Of a stretch of DNA of 64,000 nucleotides, positions 1-10,892 are shown one piece after another. Source of the DNA: Ditibartonella apis (GTDB taxonomy: Bacteria > Pseudomonadota > Alphaproteobacteria > Rhizobiales > Rhizobiaceae); NCBI RefSeq assembly GCF_001952075.1, contig NZ_LXYU01000001.1:186001-250000 (forward strand), written 5' to 3'. Position 1 is the first letter of the stretch. Each line of letters begins with the position of its first letter. A program made the translations under genes and the position numbers. The notes beneath the pieces were generated by a model. The model was given only the letters and a program-made list of their open reading frames with translations. It did not search any database and had not been told where the DNA came from.

Positions 1-191
1 ATTATATTTTCAAGCCTCGCTTTTTTAGCGATTTCCATCGAAAAAAGAGCAGGCATATCCTTGATCTCGACACTGAGCTGCTCGGATTTTGCCAAGGGAA
101 TTGCGGTACTTCTTACCTTATCCCATAAAATACGGTCTTCAAGTTTCAGCCGATAGAACTGTTCCCGATTATCGTCACGAGCCATCTTCAT
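1..191 (-). CDS. Smr/MutS2-type domain protein, N-terminal part only (gene runs off the left edge)
   Basis: Reading leftward from an ATG at 191 or 185 there is an open frame to the window edge (about 60 codons). It contains LEDRILWDKVRSTAIPL, which resembles the N-terminal segment that precedes the Smr domain in rhizobial Smr/MutS family proteins. The Smr domain itself, a putative nicking endonuclease fold, would lie outside the window, so its function cannot be checked here. An AAGG stretch lies 4-5 bases before the ATG at 191 and about 10 before the one at 185; both are in frame and the choice is open. The gene follows the TimA-like gene on the same strand at a gap of about 65 bases. In many Rhizobiales a lytic transglycosylase gene (mltA) sits between these two; here there is no room for it. 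Confidence 0.7.
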   Translation of the reverse strand, partial: MKMARDDNREQFYRLKLEDRILWDKVRSTAIPLAKSEQLSVEIKDMPALFSMEIAKKARLENI

Positions 192-254
192 CCAACCTTC
201 AAGTTATACGCCCGATGTAATCGGCTGAAGCTCTCCTAGCACTTTTGCAGAAAA

Positions 255-944
255 CTATTCACCGTCTTCGGTGCCGATAATTTTCCAGTTCGGATCGCGC
301 GATTTGACATTCCGTGCGAACGTCCAGATATCTTTGATTTCAGCTATTGTTTGTGGGTCACCATCAATAAGTTTCTGACTATCATCGTAAGTAGCCGAGA
401 TGATCTCGCTCTCGACCCTGACCGTCAGTTGTGCAATATCCGCCTCAAACGAAGCGTCGACAATTTCTATTTTATCAATGCCGACAAACGTGAATTTGAC
501 ATTTTCACCTTTTTTATCACGCTCATCAATTGCTGCAGAAAATCCCGCATAAACTTCGTCGGATAAAAGCGTTTTCAGTGTTTTCTTATCCCCCTTGGCA
601 AAAGCAGTTACGACCATTTCATAAGCCACTCTCGCACCATCAAGAAATGAATTGGGTGAAAATGTCGGGTCTTCTTTGCGGATAGCGCGCAATCCTTTGT
701 TAAGGTCGCTGTCCTCAGGGGCAATTTTATCAATATCGGAAAAATCATCGGCTGCTTTGACTTCCGGCTTTGGTAATGCAACGACGGTATCGGTTTCCTT
801 GTCTTCCGCTTTTTCCGCTTGACGTGAATAGGGATCGAAGGGCGGCCTTTCAAAACCTGTGCGTTTTCCCAACACACTGCGTAGCTGCAGAAAAACCACC
901 ACAGCAATAACCAGAGCAATAACCAGTACAATGTCGAAATCCAT
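255..944 (-). CDS. Tim44/TimA family inner-membrane protein
   Basis: A 229-residue protein with one N-terminal transmembrane helix (about residues 3-22, followed by the basic patch LRSVLGKR), an acidic linker rich in Asp, Glu and Lys (about 40-90), and a C-terminal Tim44-like domain (about 95-225) with the typical run 'FLDGARVAYEMVVTAFAKGD'. Bacterial relatives of mitochondrial Tim44 are anchored in the inner membrane with the domain in the cytosol; their role is not settled, and TimA-type proteins are thought to act in membrane-protein handling. It lies next to FxsA and SecB, transcribed divergently from fxsA, the usual rhizobial arrangement. The GGAG nearest the start is 13 bases upstream, so the ribosome site is weak. 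Confidence 0.85.
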   Translation of the reverse strand: MDFDIVLVIALVIAVVVFLQLRSVLGKRTGFERPPFDPYSRQAEKAEDKETDTVVALPKPEVKAADDFSDIDKIAPEDSDLNKGLRAIRKEDPTFSPNSFLDGARVAYEMVVTAFAKGDKKTLKTLLSDEVYAGFSAAIDERDKKGENVKFTFVGIDKIEIVDASFEADIAQLTVRVESEIISATYDDSQKLIDGDPQTIAEIKDIWTFARNVKSRDPNWKIIGTEDGE

Positions 945-1129
945 CTGCGCGGCCGATCTCCAAAACTCGAAAAATGGGTATCACTACAACAATGCGGTGA
1001 TAAGCTTTGATTTAAATATATAGAACAGCAAAAGCCATCATTCAAATATGGCTTTTTAATCCCTATTTAAAGAAGGAATTATATTTCTGCGATCATTATG
1101 CCTTAAAAAATCTGGAAAGGACAACATTG

Positions 1130-1651
1130 GTGAGAAATATCTACCGTAATACCCCCAATATTGCCGGCGTATTTTTGCTTGCCGCAATTTTTATCGAGAT
1201 TGCCGGTTTCATCATTGTTGGAAAAGAGATAGGCGTCCTTGCAACATTAGGCCTTATCATTCTGTCTATGATCGTCGGATTTATCCTTCTGCGTATTCAG
1301 GGAATTACACTTCTTGCAAAAATGCAGCACGAACTTGCTGCCGGCCATATACCTGACCGCGAACTTGCCCACGGTGCATTGCTTATCATGGCTGCTATCC
1401 TGCTGATCATTCCGGGTTTTGTTACCGATATTATCGGCCTTTTGCTTTTTATCCCGCAAATACGTGATCTCTTATGGAAATGGGTATCGAAAAGAATGAT
1501 CGTCCGCACCAATTTTTCATCCGGTTTTAGAGAAAACAGCTACGAAAGCAGTCATTCGCAAACGATTGATCTTGATGCGGAAGATTATCATTCATCCGAT
1601 CCCGAACATTCACCATGGCGTAAAGATGACGATAACAAGCGTCTGAATTGA
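1130..1651 (+). CDS. fxsA: FxsA family membrane protein
   Basis: About 173 residues with the FxsA arrangement: hydrophobic helices near residues 10-30, 33-55 and 80-110, then a charged C-terminal tail rich in Ser, Asp and His. The segment LLIIPGFVTDIIGLLLFIP is the family signature. FxsA was found in E. coli as a factor that lessens F-plasmid exclusion of phage T7; its cellular role is otherwise unknown. The start is a GTG at 1130 or the adjoining TTG at 1127; GGAAAGG at 1114-1120 suits both. It is divergent from the timA-like gene and precedes secB. Confidence 0.85.
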   Translation: MRNIYRNTPNIAGVFLLAAIFIEIAGFIIVGKEIGVLATLGLIILSMIVGFILLRIQGITLLAKMQHELAAGHIPDRELAHGALLIMAAILLIIPGFVTDIIGLLLFIPQIRDLLWKWVSKRMIVRTNFSSGFRENSYESSHSQTIDLDAEDYHSSDPEHSPWRKDDDNKRLN

Positions 1652-1776
1652 TAATAAAGCGAAAAATAGTGAACGGCGGGGTCCCTTTTATTGCAACAAT
1701 GCCTGCGACATGCTAGCCCGTAGTATCTCCAACCCCTCATGGCGCATTTTGGCGCTAATCATGGAAGGTTTTCATT

Positions 1777-2256
1777 ATGGCCGAAGGCGAAGCAAATAAA
1801 AATGGCGAAGCTCCCGTATTCACGGTTCTAACGCAGTATCTCAAGGATTTTTCATTTGAAAGCCCGAATGCTCCACAGGCATTGAGACCACGCGAGAAAG
1901 CACCCGAAATCAATATCGGTATCAACGTTAATGCCAATCCCATGGAAGATGACAATTATGACGTTGTCCTTTCGCTCACTGCCAAAGCTGGCGAAGGCAA
2001 GGATATGCTGTTCAACGTCGAATTGGTCTATGGCGGTGTTTTTCGTGTAAAAAACATTCCTCAGGAACATGTTATGCCGCTGGTTTTCATTGAATGCCCG
2101 CGCTTGCTCTTTCCTTTCGCACGCCAGATTGTTGCCGATGCAACAAGAAATGGCGGCTTCCCGCCTTTGATGATCGACCCGATCGATTTTGCCGGTTTGT
2201 TCCAGAAGCGCGTTGCCGAAGAACAGGCAAAAGCACAAAAGTCCAATCCTTCGTAA
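1777..2256 (+). CDS. secB: protein-export chaperone SecB
   Basis: 159 residues, the normal SecB length. SecB is a tetrameric cytosolic chaperone that keeps preproteins unfolded and passes them to SecA. The family features are visible: the beta-strand block '[23 protein letters not shown]', then '[15 protein letters not shown]', and the C-terminal segment [20 protein letters not shown] followed by [18 protein letters not shown] site lies 8 bases before the ATG, and a strong intrinsic terminator follows the stop. In many Rhizobiales dnaQ and coaE lie next to secB; here the next 550 bases are empty. Confidence 0.95.
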   Translation: MAEGEANKNGEAPVFTVLTQYLKDFSFESPNAPQALRPREKAPEINIGINVNANPMEDDNYDVVLSLTAKAGEGKDMLFNVELVYGGVFRVKNIPQEHVMPLVFIECPRLLFPFARQIVADATRNGGFPPLMIDPIDFAGLFQKRVAEEQAKAQKSNPS

Positions 2257-2285
2257 GAATTTAAAAATTCTTCGATCAATCCAAC

Positions 2286-2314
2286 ATTCCCGCGAAATTC
2301 GCGGGAATTTTTTT
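2286..2314 (+). terminator. intrinsic terminator after secB
   Basis: A perfect 9-bp stem (ATTCCCGCG / CGCGGGAAT) with a 5-base loop, followed by six T residues. It lies 30 bases after the secB stop codon. Confidence 0.9.
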
Positions 2315-2847
2315 GTCTCGTTCCGATTTCCTTGCCCAACATTGACAAAATAATAACGTGGCTCGCCCAAGATAGGCAAATAGCGATTGTAGCCATCCGT
2401 CTTTTGTCGTTTAATGTTCAAAACAAAATATTTTGAAAAGCGGACCGAAGCGCATTCCACTCAATCACTTGCAAACGGAACTTGATTGATTTTTCAAAGC
2501 ATAAAAATCCGTTTCGCCTTGCTTTTATAAAACAGACAGGATAACCACCGCCGGCTTATCAAACCGATTACATGGTTCCAGTGATGAGTGATATGAGGTG
2601 ATTATTGGCAAGAAGTACCTGCCCGATTTTTTTCAAAAGCGGAAGAAACCTCCCCATTCTAATCACTACAAAATAAGCCGATAGCTGCTTTAACCAACAC
2701 GGTTTTTCTAATCCTGCTATTTTGAAAATACTTATTGAATGTGCGTTGCGTGTCGCGCAGATGCAGTTTTTGGTAACACCACTTTCCCGCTTTATAATGA
2801 AAACCGGCAATTCAATTACAAAACATCAAAAACGTCATCGTTTATAA
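2315..2847. other. gene-free interval between secB and rpsA terminators
   Basis: About 530 bases with no convincing gene. The longest frame (80 codons, minus strand, 2568-2810) has no recognisable domain and no good ribosome site. The dnaQ/coaE genes common beside secB in Rhizobiales are not here. Confidence 0.6.
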
Positions 2848-2875
2848 AAAAACCCGCCTTTCAAGGCGGGTTTTT
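2848..2875 (-). terminator. intrinsic terminator of rpsA
   Basis: A perfect 10-bp stem (AACCCGCCTT at 2851-2860 / AAGGCGGGTT at 2863-2872) flanked by A-run and T-run. It lies just past the rpsA stop and could work in both directions. Confidence 0.9.
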
Positions 2876-2927
2876 CTGATTTGTTTAAAAGCCATCGCAG
2901 TCAACTGCGACGCCAGAACCGAAAGGA

Positions 2928-4628
2928 TTATTCCTGTTCCTGCTTCTTCAACGCGGCTCCCAGAATGTCGCCGAGTGAAGCACCGGCATCCGACGAACCA
3001 TATTGTGCAACAGCTTCTTTTTCTTCGGCAATTTCCAAAGCCTTGATTGAAACTGTAATCTTGCGGGTCTTTTTGTCGAATGCGGTAACGCGTGCATCAA
3101 CCTTCTGGCCGACAGTGAAGCGTTCCGGACGTTGTTCATCACGATCAAGCGACAGATCCGAACGACGGATTGTTGTTTCGAGATCATGATCGACCAATTT
3201 TACATCAATGCCATTGTCGTGGATTGCTGTAACTTCGCAGGTAACAACAGCACCTTTGCGCAATTCACCGGAAGCAACAGCTTCACCGACCTTGTCACCG
3301 GAAAGCTGCTTGATGCCGAGTGAAATACGTTCTTTGTCGACATCAACATCAAGAACAACAGCCTTGACGACGTCACCCTTGTTGTATTCTTCGATAACCT
3401 GCTCGCCAGGACGGTTCCAGTCGAGATCGGAGAGGTGAACCATGCCGTCAACATCGCCTTCAAGGCCGATAAAGAGGCCGAATTCGGTTTTGTTCTTGAC
3501 TTCACCTTCAACAACAGAACCAACAGGGAATTTGTTGGCAAAAGCTGTCCACGGATTTTCGAATGTCTGCTTGAGGCCAAGAGAAATACGGCGTTTTGCC
3601 GGATCCACTTCCAGAACAACGACTTCGACTTCCTGAGAGGTCGAAAGAATCTTTCCGGGGTGAACGTTCTTCTTGGTCCAGCTCATTTCTGAAACGTGGA
3701 TAAGACCTTCAATACCCGGTTCGATTTCAACAAAAGCACCATAATCGGTAATGTTGGTAACGGTGCCCTTGATTTTCTTGCCAACAGGATATTTCTCGGT
3801 AATGCCTTCCCACGGATCGCTCTCAAGCTGTTTCATGCCCAGAGAAATACGATGTGTTTCCTGATTGATACGGATGATCTGTACTTTTACAGTCTGGCCG
3901 ATCGAGAGGATTTCAGACGGGTGGTTGACACGGCGCCATGCCATATCGGTAACGTGCAAGAGGCCATCAATACCGCCGAGGTCAACGAATGCACCGTAAT
4001 CGGTGATGTTCTTGACAACACCTTCGACAACCTGACCTTCTTCAAGGTTTTGTACGATTTCAGAACGCTGTTCGGCACGGCTTTCTTCAAGAACTGTACG
4101 GCGTGAAACAACAATATTGCCACGACGACGGTCCATTTTCAAAATTTCAAAAGGCTGAGGGGTATGCATCAACGGCGTTACGTCGCGAATCGGACGAATG
4201 TCGACCTGGCTGCGCGGCAAGAAAGCAACGGCACCATCAAGATCAACTGTGAAACCGCCTTTGACCTGACTGAAGATAACGCCTTCAACGCGTTCACCGG
4301 CATTGAATTTTTCTTCCAGACGAACCCAGCTCTCTTCACGGCGAGCTTTTTCGCGTGAAAGAACAGCTTCACCCATCGCGTTTTCGATGCGTTCGACATA
4401 AACCTCGACTTCATCGCCAGGTTTAAGCGAGCCGTCTTTACCCTTGGCACCGAATTCCTTTAACGGAACGCGGCCTTCTACTTTAAGACCGGCATCAATG
4501 ATTGCCATATCTTTTTCAATTGCAATGATGCGGCCTTTAACAACCGAACCCTCGACGAGATCATTGGTCTGGAGGGATTCAGCCAAAAGGGCTTCGAAAT
4601 CCGCTTTTGTGGGATTGTATTGTGACAT
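2928..4628 (-). CDS. rpsA: 30S ribosomal protein S1
   Basis: 566 residues, the usual length for alphaproteobacterial S1. S1 is the largest 30S protein; it binds mRNA leaders and helps start translation of structured or weak-site messages. Six S1-type OB-fold repeats can be traced by the recurring signatures 'TDYGAFVDLGGIDGLLHVTD', 'TDYGAFVEIEPGIEGLIHVS' and 'TEFGLFIGLEGDVDGMVHLS', plus two degenerate N-terminal copies. The start is the ATG at 4628 (MSQYNPTKADFE), which has AGGAG 6-8 bases upstream; an in-frame ATG at 4676 would add 16 residues foreign to the family. It is the last gene of the leftward aroA-cmk-rpsA set, 149 bases beyond cmk, and has a structured leader and its own terminator. 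Confidence 0.96.
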   Translation of the reverse strand: MSQYNPTKADFEALLAESLQTNDLVEGSVVKGRIIAIEKDMAIIDAGLKVEGRVPLKEFGAKGKDGSLKPGDEVEVYVERIENAMGEAVLSREKARREESWVRLEEKFNAGERVEGVIFSQVKGGFTVDLDGAVAFLPRSQVDIRPIRDVTPLMHTPQPFEILKMDRRRGNIVVSRRTVLEESRAEQRSEIVQNLEEGQVVEGVVKNITDYGAFVDLGGIDGLLHVTDMAWRRVNHPSEILSIGQTVKVQIIRINQETHRISLGMKQLESDPWEGITEKYPVGKKIKGTVTNITDYGAFVEIEPGIEGLIHVSEMSWTKKNVHPGKILSTSQEVEVVVLEVDPAKRRISLGLKQTFENPWTAFANKFPVGSVVEGEVKNKTEFGLFIGLEGDVDGMVHLSDLDWNRPGEQVIEEYNKGDVVKAVVLDVDVDKERISLGIKQLSGDKVGEAVASGELRKGAVVTCEVTAIHDNGIDVKLVDHDLETTIRRSDLSLDRDEQRPERFTVGQKVDARVTAFDKKTRKITVSIKALEIAEEKEAVAQYGSSDAGASLGDILGAALKKQEQE

Positions 4629-4700
4629 AGAAACTCCTGAAGAAGTGCCTTTTGATAGGATTATGAAATAAGGCACGAGCGCCGGGTTAGTGTTAAAACG

Positions 4701-4762
4701 ATGTTATTTTCCTGCCGCCCGCTCTTTGGCGGGGTAGTTTGGCGCATGGCCGGAAATAACAT
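4701..4762 (-). promoter_or_regulatory. structured leader between cmk and rpsA
   Basis: The 149-base gap between cmk and rpsA holds nested inverted repeats. The outer arms are ATGTTATTTTCC (4701-4712) and GGAAATAACAT (4752-4762), which pair apart from one bulged T; inside is a GC-rich hairpin around 4715-4733 (CCGCC/GGCGG). In gammaproteobacteria S1 represses its own translation through a folded 5' leader, so an equivalent role is reasonable but is inference. Confidence 0.5.
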
Positions 4763-4777
4763 TTCTCTTAAACTCTT

Positions 4778-6768
<1,991 letters not shown>

Positions 6769-7052
6769 TTATATATAGGAAAAGCATGCTTCTAACATAA
6801 CGAGTTTCATACGTCATGAAAAAATACATCGCTTGAAGGAAATTGAACATGGTTCTTATTGTTTATCTTTGACAAAAGCATATTTTTGCGCTTAAGCACC
6901 GTGATCGGATTTTTTGATTAATCTCAACGGCATTTTAATGGACGCGTAAATGCTCGTGTCCGGTTAAATTGCTTTCCAACAAAGGAACGTGCTTATTTCT
7001 ATAAGCTTCATGCAGATAGAAATGTCACGCCCAACCAAAAGAGGCTCGGTCC

Positions 7053-7454
7053 ATGGCAAAACCTGAACTTGGAACCAAACGAATAGACCCGGAAACGGGG
7101 AAGAAATTCTATGATCTCAATCGTGACCCGATTATTTCACCTTATACTGGGATCTCCTACCCAAGATCCTATTTCGACGCCACAGCCGACGCTAAGGGCG
7201 AGGATGAGGAAGAGGAGACAGAGACGGAGGACCTTGACACGGCATTAGAGAAGCCCGAATTCATCTCGCTTGAAGATGCCGATGATGAAACAAAGGGTGG
7301 TGAAGAAATTCCTGACATTGGTGACGATGAGGATGTCGACCTTGGTGACGATGATGATGACGCATTCTTGCCGGATGATGAAGACGACGAGGATGACGAC
7401 GTTAGCGGCATTATCACCGGCGGCAATAAAGTTCATAAAGACGACGACATTTAA
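7053..7454 (+). CDS. TIGR02300 ('FYDLN acid') family protein
   Basis: 133 residues in two parts. Residues 1-45 are a conserved head, MAKPELGTKRIDPETGKKFY, running into DLNRDPIISPYTGISYPRSY. The rest is a highly acidic tail with long runs of Asp and Glu, expected to be disordered. The family is confined to Alphaproteobacteria and has no established function. AGAGG precedes the ATG at a good distance. Divergent from aroA, followed by a palindrome and tRNA-Ala, which is the common rhizobial arrangement. Confidence 0.9.
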   Translation: MAKPELGTKRIDPETGKKFYDLNRDPIISPYTGISYPRSYFDATADAKGEDEEEETETEDLDTALEKPEFISLEDADDETKGGEEIPDIGDDEDVDLGDDDDDAFLPDDEDDEDDDVSGIITGGNKVHKDDDI

Positions 7455-7562
7455 CGAGATCAAGAAGGGGAAGTCGCTTTCTTTATAAAGATTGCAATTT
7501 CCCTCTTGATCTTTGGCGCCACTCAATTTAAGAAGCCGCCAGACAGTTTGTCTTGATCCCGG

Positions 7563-7583
7563 AAGGTCACGTCGTGACCTTTT
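7563..7583 (+). terminator. palindrome, probable terminator between the TIGR02300 gene and tRNA-Ala
   Basis: AAGGTCACG (7563-7571) and CGTGACCTT (7573-7581) form a perfect inverted repeat followed by TTTC, 10 bases before the tRNA. The T-run is short, so it may instead be part of the tRNA leader. A weaker repeat (GATCAAGA.../...TCTTGATC) lies at about 7457-7513. Confidence 0.5.
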
Positions 7584-7593
7584 CATCTTGAAT

Positions 7594-7669
<76 letters not shown>

Positions 7670-8125
7670 ATCTTGAAAAACCTTCCAGATTCAAAAACTT
7701 CCTTATCGCAATTTTATAATTTTTGTTGTTGGACTTCTTTGACTTAAGGTCCATTTTTTTCAACGCTGTTTTTATCTTTTCGTTTTCAATCGGCTGTCGT
7801 TATTGTTTTTTCTATTCCGCCTGCTTTCCGTTTTTTCTCCAACCTCACGATTTTTAGCCTCCCTTGAGAAGCCGCCTGAAACATCAGCAAGAAATCCGGA
7901 TATCTCGGAATCTTGACCGCTTCAATCATAACCGAAACATGTTCGATTATTTTTGTGTTTCCGAATTCATTGACGAGAGCAGTGATAAACTTGATCGCTT
8001 AACATTATCAATTATAAGATATTTGTTGGAAGACCAAAGAATTTTGAAAAGCATTCTTATGTAGCCAATACGACAATTTTCATTTAGCTATCTACAAAAT
8101 CGGCAAGGAGTTCGGCACAGAATTT
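7670..8125. other. gene-free interval between tRNA-Ala and bluB
   Basis: 456 bases, AT-rich, with no credible gene. A 66-codon plus-strand frame at 7864-8064 lacks a recognisable domain. I looked for a cobalamin riboswitch ahead of bluB and did not find its conserved boxes. Confidence 0.55.
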
Positions 8126-8761
8126 ATGTTGGAAGATATCTACAAAGTCATCCATGAACGGCGCGATGTGCGCGATGAATTTTTACCCCGACCGCTTGAT
8201 GATTCTGTTATAAAGAAACTCCTTGAAGCCGCCCATTCAGCACCTTCCGTGGGCTTCCAGCAACCATGGAATTTCCTTCTCATTCGCGACAAAAAACGAA
8301 AAAACCAAGTCAAAGAAATTTTTGCCAGAGCACAGGCCGAAGAAGCAAAAATTTTTACCGACGAAAGGCGCAAGCTTTATAACCGACTGAAATTACAAGG
8401 AATCGTCAAAGCCCCTCTTAATCTTGTTGTCACATGTGACCGCTCGCGCGATGGCCGCACCGGTCTTGGCCGTTTTCATAATCCGCAAATGTCGGCTTAT
8501 AGTTGCGTTTGTGCTGTGGAAAATTTATGGCTTGCGGCACGGGCTGCAAACATCGGTGTCGGCTGGGTTTCAATCTATCATGATGATGAATTGAAGGCGT
8601 TGTTAAAAATTCCGGCTGAAATAGAAATCATTGCTTATTTGTGTATCGGTTATGTCAGCCACTTTTATGACAGTCCGGAACTCGAGCAAAAAGGCTGGCG
8701 CAAACGCGTACCGCTCGAAAGCCTTATTTATCATGAAGAATGGCCAAAGGGTGCGCAATAA
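8126..8761 (+). CDS. bluB: 5,6-dimethylbenzimidazole synthase
   Basis: 211 residues of the nitroreductase fold. BluB breaks down reduced FMN with oxygen to make 5,6-dimethylbenzimidazole, the lower ligand of vitamin B12. The N-terminal block RRDVRDEFLPRPLDD and APSVGFQQPWNFLLI are the signatures that separate BluB from other nitroreductases; the flavin-binding 'WLAARAANIGVGWVSIYHDD' follows. No other cobalamin gene is in the window, so this enzyme would serve a pathway encoded elsewhere or lower-ligand remodelling. The nearest good ribosome site (AAGGAG) is 15 bases before the ATG, longer than usual, so the start is slightly uncertain. Confidence 0.88.
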   Translation: MLEDIYKVIHERRDVRDEFLPRPLDDSVIKKLLEAAHSAPSVGFQQPWNFLLIRDKKRKNQVKEIFARAQAEEAKIFTDERRKLYNRLKLQGIVKAPLNLVVTCDRSRDGRTGLGRFHNPQMSAYSCVCAVENLWLAARAANIGVGWVSIYHDDELKALLKIPAEIEIIAYLCIGYVSHFYDSPELEQKGWRKRVPLESLIYHEEWPKGAQ

Positions 8762-8904
8762 TATTGCGTTTAAATTTAAAATTGTTTTTGATTCTAATCT
8801 AAATGTGATTGAGCATTGATCAAAAAAGCGTTTAAAATCCTTGCGTTTATATAATCTGTGCGGCAAAACCGTTACTACATTGGAATTATTCAAGGAAATT
8901 CGAA

Positions 8905-10743
8905 ATGCCTCCCTATCGCTCAAGAACTTCTACTCATGGCCGGAATATGGCCGGTGCCCGTGGCTTATGGCGTGCCACAGGAATGAAAGACGGAGATTTT
9001 GGTAAGCCGATTATTGCGATTGCCAATTCATTTACACAATTTGTTCCTGGCCACGTCCATCTTAAAGATATGGGACAACTCGTTGCCCGCGAAGTGGAAA
9101 AAGCTGGCGGCGTTGCCAAAGAGTTCAACACAATTGCTGTCGATGACGGTATCGCAATGGGGCATGATGGCATGCTTTATTCTCTTCCCTCCCGTGAGAT
9201 CATTGCCGACTCGGTTGAATATATGGTCAATGCGCATTGTGCAGATGCTTTGGTATGCATTTCCAACTGCGATAAAATTACTCCGGGAATGTTGATGGCA
9301 GCCTTGCGGCTTAATATTCCGACGATTTTTGTTTCCGGAGGACCGATGGAAGCAGGAAAAATCAAATGGAAAGGCAAAGAGCTCGCCGTTGACCTGATTG
9401 ATGCGATGGTTGCGGCAGCCGATGACCATAATAGCGATTCGGAAGTTGCCAATATGGAACGGGCTGCTTGCCCGACATGCGGTTCTTGCTCGGGAATGTT
9501 TACTGCAAACTCGATGAATTGCCTGACCGAAGCTCTGGGGCTTTCGCTTCCCGGCAATGGTTCAATGCTTGCAACACATGCCGACCGCAAACATCTTTTC
9601 GAGAAAGCCGGCCACCGGATTGTCGAACTGGCCAAACGTTATTATGAACAGGATGATGACAGTGTTCTTCCCCGTTCGATTGCGACATTCAAATCTTTTG
9701 AAAATGCAATGACACTTGATATTTCAATGGGCGGTTCAACCAATACAGTTCTTCATCTTTTAGCCGCCGCACAAGAAGGCGAAGTTGATTTTACCATGTC
9801 GGATATAGACCGGCTTTCACGCCACGTTCCGGTTATTTGTAAAGTCGCACCGGCTGTTGCCAATGTGCATATGGAAGATGTCCACCGTGCCGGTGGGGTA
9901 ATGGCAATTCTGGGCGAGCTTGACCGCGCAGGTCTTATCCACAGCGAAGTTGCAACGGTTTATGAACCGACATTGAAGGATGCTTTGCGCAAATGGGATG
10001 TCAAACAGACAAATAATCCGGAAGTCCATGAATTTTATCGTGCAGCTCCGGGTGGCATTCCGACACAAACACCATTCAGCCAGTCACGGCGTTATGAAAC
10101 AGTCGACCTTGACCGCGAAAAAGGTGTCATTCGCGATGTCGACCATGCCTATTCCAAGGATGGCGGCCTTGCCGTTCTTTACGGTAATCTTGCCAAGGAT
10201 GGATGTATTGTCAAAACCGCCGGTGTTGACGACTCGATTTTGAAATTCAAAGGTCCGGCACGGATTTTTGAAAGTCAGGATTCGGCCGTGGTTGCTATTT
10301 TGAACGGCAAAATCAAACCGGGAGATATTGTGCTTATCCGTTACGAAGGTCCGCGCGGTGGCCCCGGAATGCAGGAAATGCTTTATCCGACAAGCTATCT
10401 GAAATCGAAAGGCTTGGGAAAAGCTTGTGCCCTCATTACCGATGGCCGTTTTTCCGGTGGTTCGTCAGGGCTTTCCATCGGCCATGTTTCACCGGAAGCT
10501 GCTGAAGGTGGCACAATCGGTCTTGTTGAAGAAGGCGATACAATCGAAATCGACATACCAAATCGCAAAATCCATCTTGCTGTCGACGATGCTACACTGG
10601 CCAATCGTCGCAAGGAAATGGAACAGAAAGGTGACAAAGCCTGGAAGCCGGAAGAGGTTCGTAAACGCAAAGTTTCCAAGGCATTACGCGCTTACGCAGC
10701 CATGACAACATCGGCAGCCAAAGGCGCTGTTCGCCAAATCTGA
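8905..10743 (+). CDS. ilvD: dihydroxy-acid dehydratase
   Basis: 612 residues, close to the E. coli enzyme. IlvD dehydrates 2,3-dihydroxy-acids to 2-oxo-acids in valine, leucine and isoleucine (and pantothenate) synthesis, using an Fe-S cluster and Mg. Cluster and active-site motifs are present: [10 protein letters not shown] near residue 120, [20 protein letters not shown] near 190, and the C-terminal [24 protein letters not shown] lies 9 bases before the ATG. It stands alone and ends in a strong hairpin. Confidence 0.96.
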   Translation: MPPYRSRTSTHGRNMAGARGLWRATGMKDGDFGKPIIAIANSFTQFVPGHVHLKDMGQLVAREVEKAGGVAKEFNTIAVDDGIAMGHDGMLYSLPSREIIADSVEYMVNAHCADALVCISNCDKITPGMLMAALRLNIPTIFVSGGPMEAGKIKWKGKELAVDLIDAMVAAADDHNSDSEVANMERAACPTCGSCSGMFTANSMNCLTEALGLSLPGNGSMLATHADRKHLFEKAGHRIVELAKRYYEQDDDSVLPRSIATFKSFENAMTLDISMGGSTNTVLHLLAAAQEGEVDFTMSDIDRLSRHVPVICKVAPAVANVHMEDVHRAGGVMAILGELDRAGLIHSEVATVYEPTLKDALRKWDVKQTNNPEVHEFYRAAPGGIPTQTPFSQSRRYETVDLDREKGVIRDVDHAYSKDGGLAVLYGNLAKDGCIVKTAGVDDSILKFKGPARIFESQDSAVVAILNGKIKPGDIVLIRYEGPRGGPGMQEMLYPTSYLKSKGLGKACALITDGRFSGGSSGLSIGHVSPEAAEGGTIGLVEEGDTIEIDIPNRKIHLAVDDATLANRRKEMEQKGDKAWKPEEVRKRKVSKALRAYAAMTTSAAKGAVRQI

Positions 10744-10755
10744 TTTTAAAATTTT

Positions 10756-10796
10756 CTCTCCCGTTATGATTGGTACATTATAGCGGGAGAGTTTTA
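10756..10796 (+). terminator. intrinsic terminator after ilvD
   Basis: A 12-bp stem (CTCTCCCGTTAT / ATAGCGGGAGAG, one wobble) with a 12-base loop, followed by TTTTA. Confidence 0.85.
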
Positions 10797-10892
10797 TTGT
10801 AATTTTTTAGAATATATTGTTATTTTTAAATATGCCGTAACATTCAAACGCGAAGTCGGCCTCAAATTATTCCCGAACCGTTAGGGGTGCGA

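Noticed and set aside
1852..2460. 202-codon minus-strand frame over secB
   Set aside because: Antisense to secB and through its terminator, with no known motif.
2568..2810. 80-codon minus-strand frame after secB
   Set aside because: No motif or ribosome site; it does not resemble the DnaQ or CoaE expected nearby.
7198..7430. Acidic repeat-rich tract as a possible degraded or repeat element
   Set aside because: It is the in-frame acidic tail of the TIGR02300 family protein and normal for that family.
7864..8064. 66-codon frame between tRNA-Ala and bluB
   Set aside because: No similarity to a known family and no supporting context.
7670..8125. Cobalamin riboswitch ahead of bluB
   Set aside because: The conserved B12-box and surrounding elements were looked for by eye and not found.
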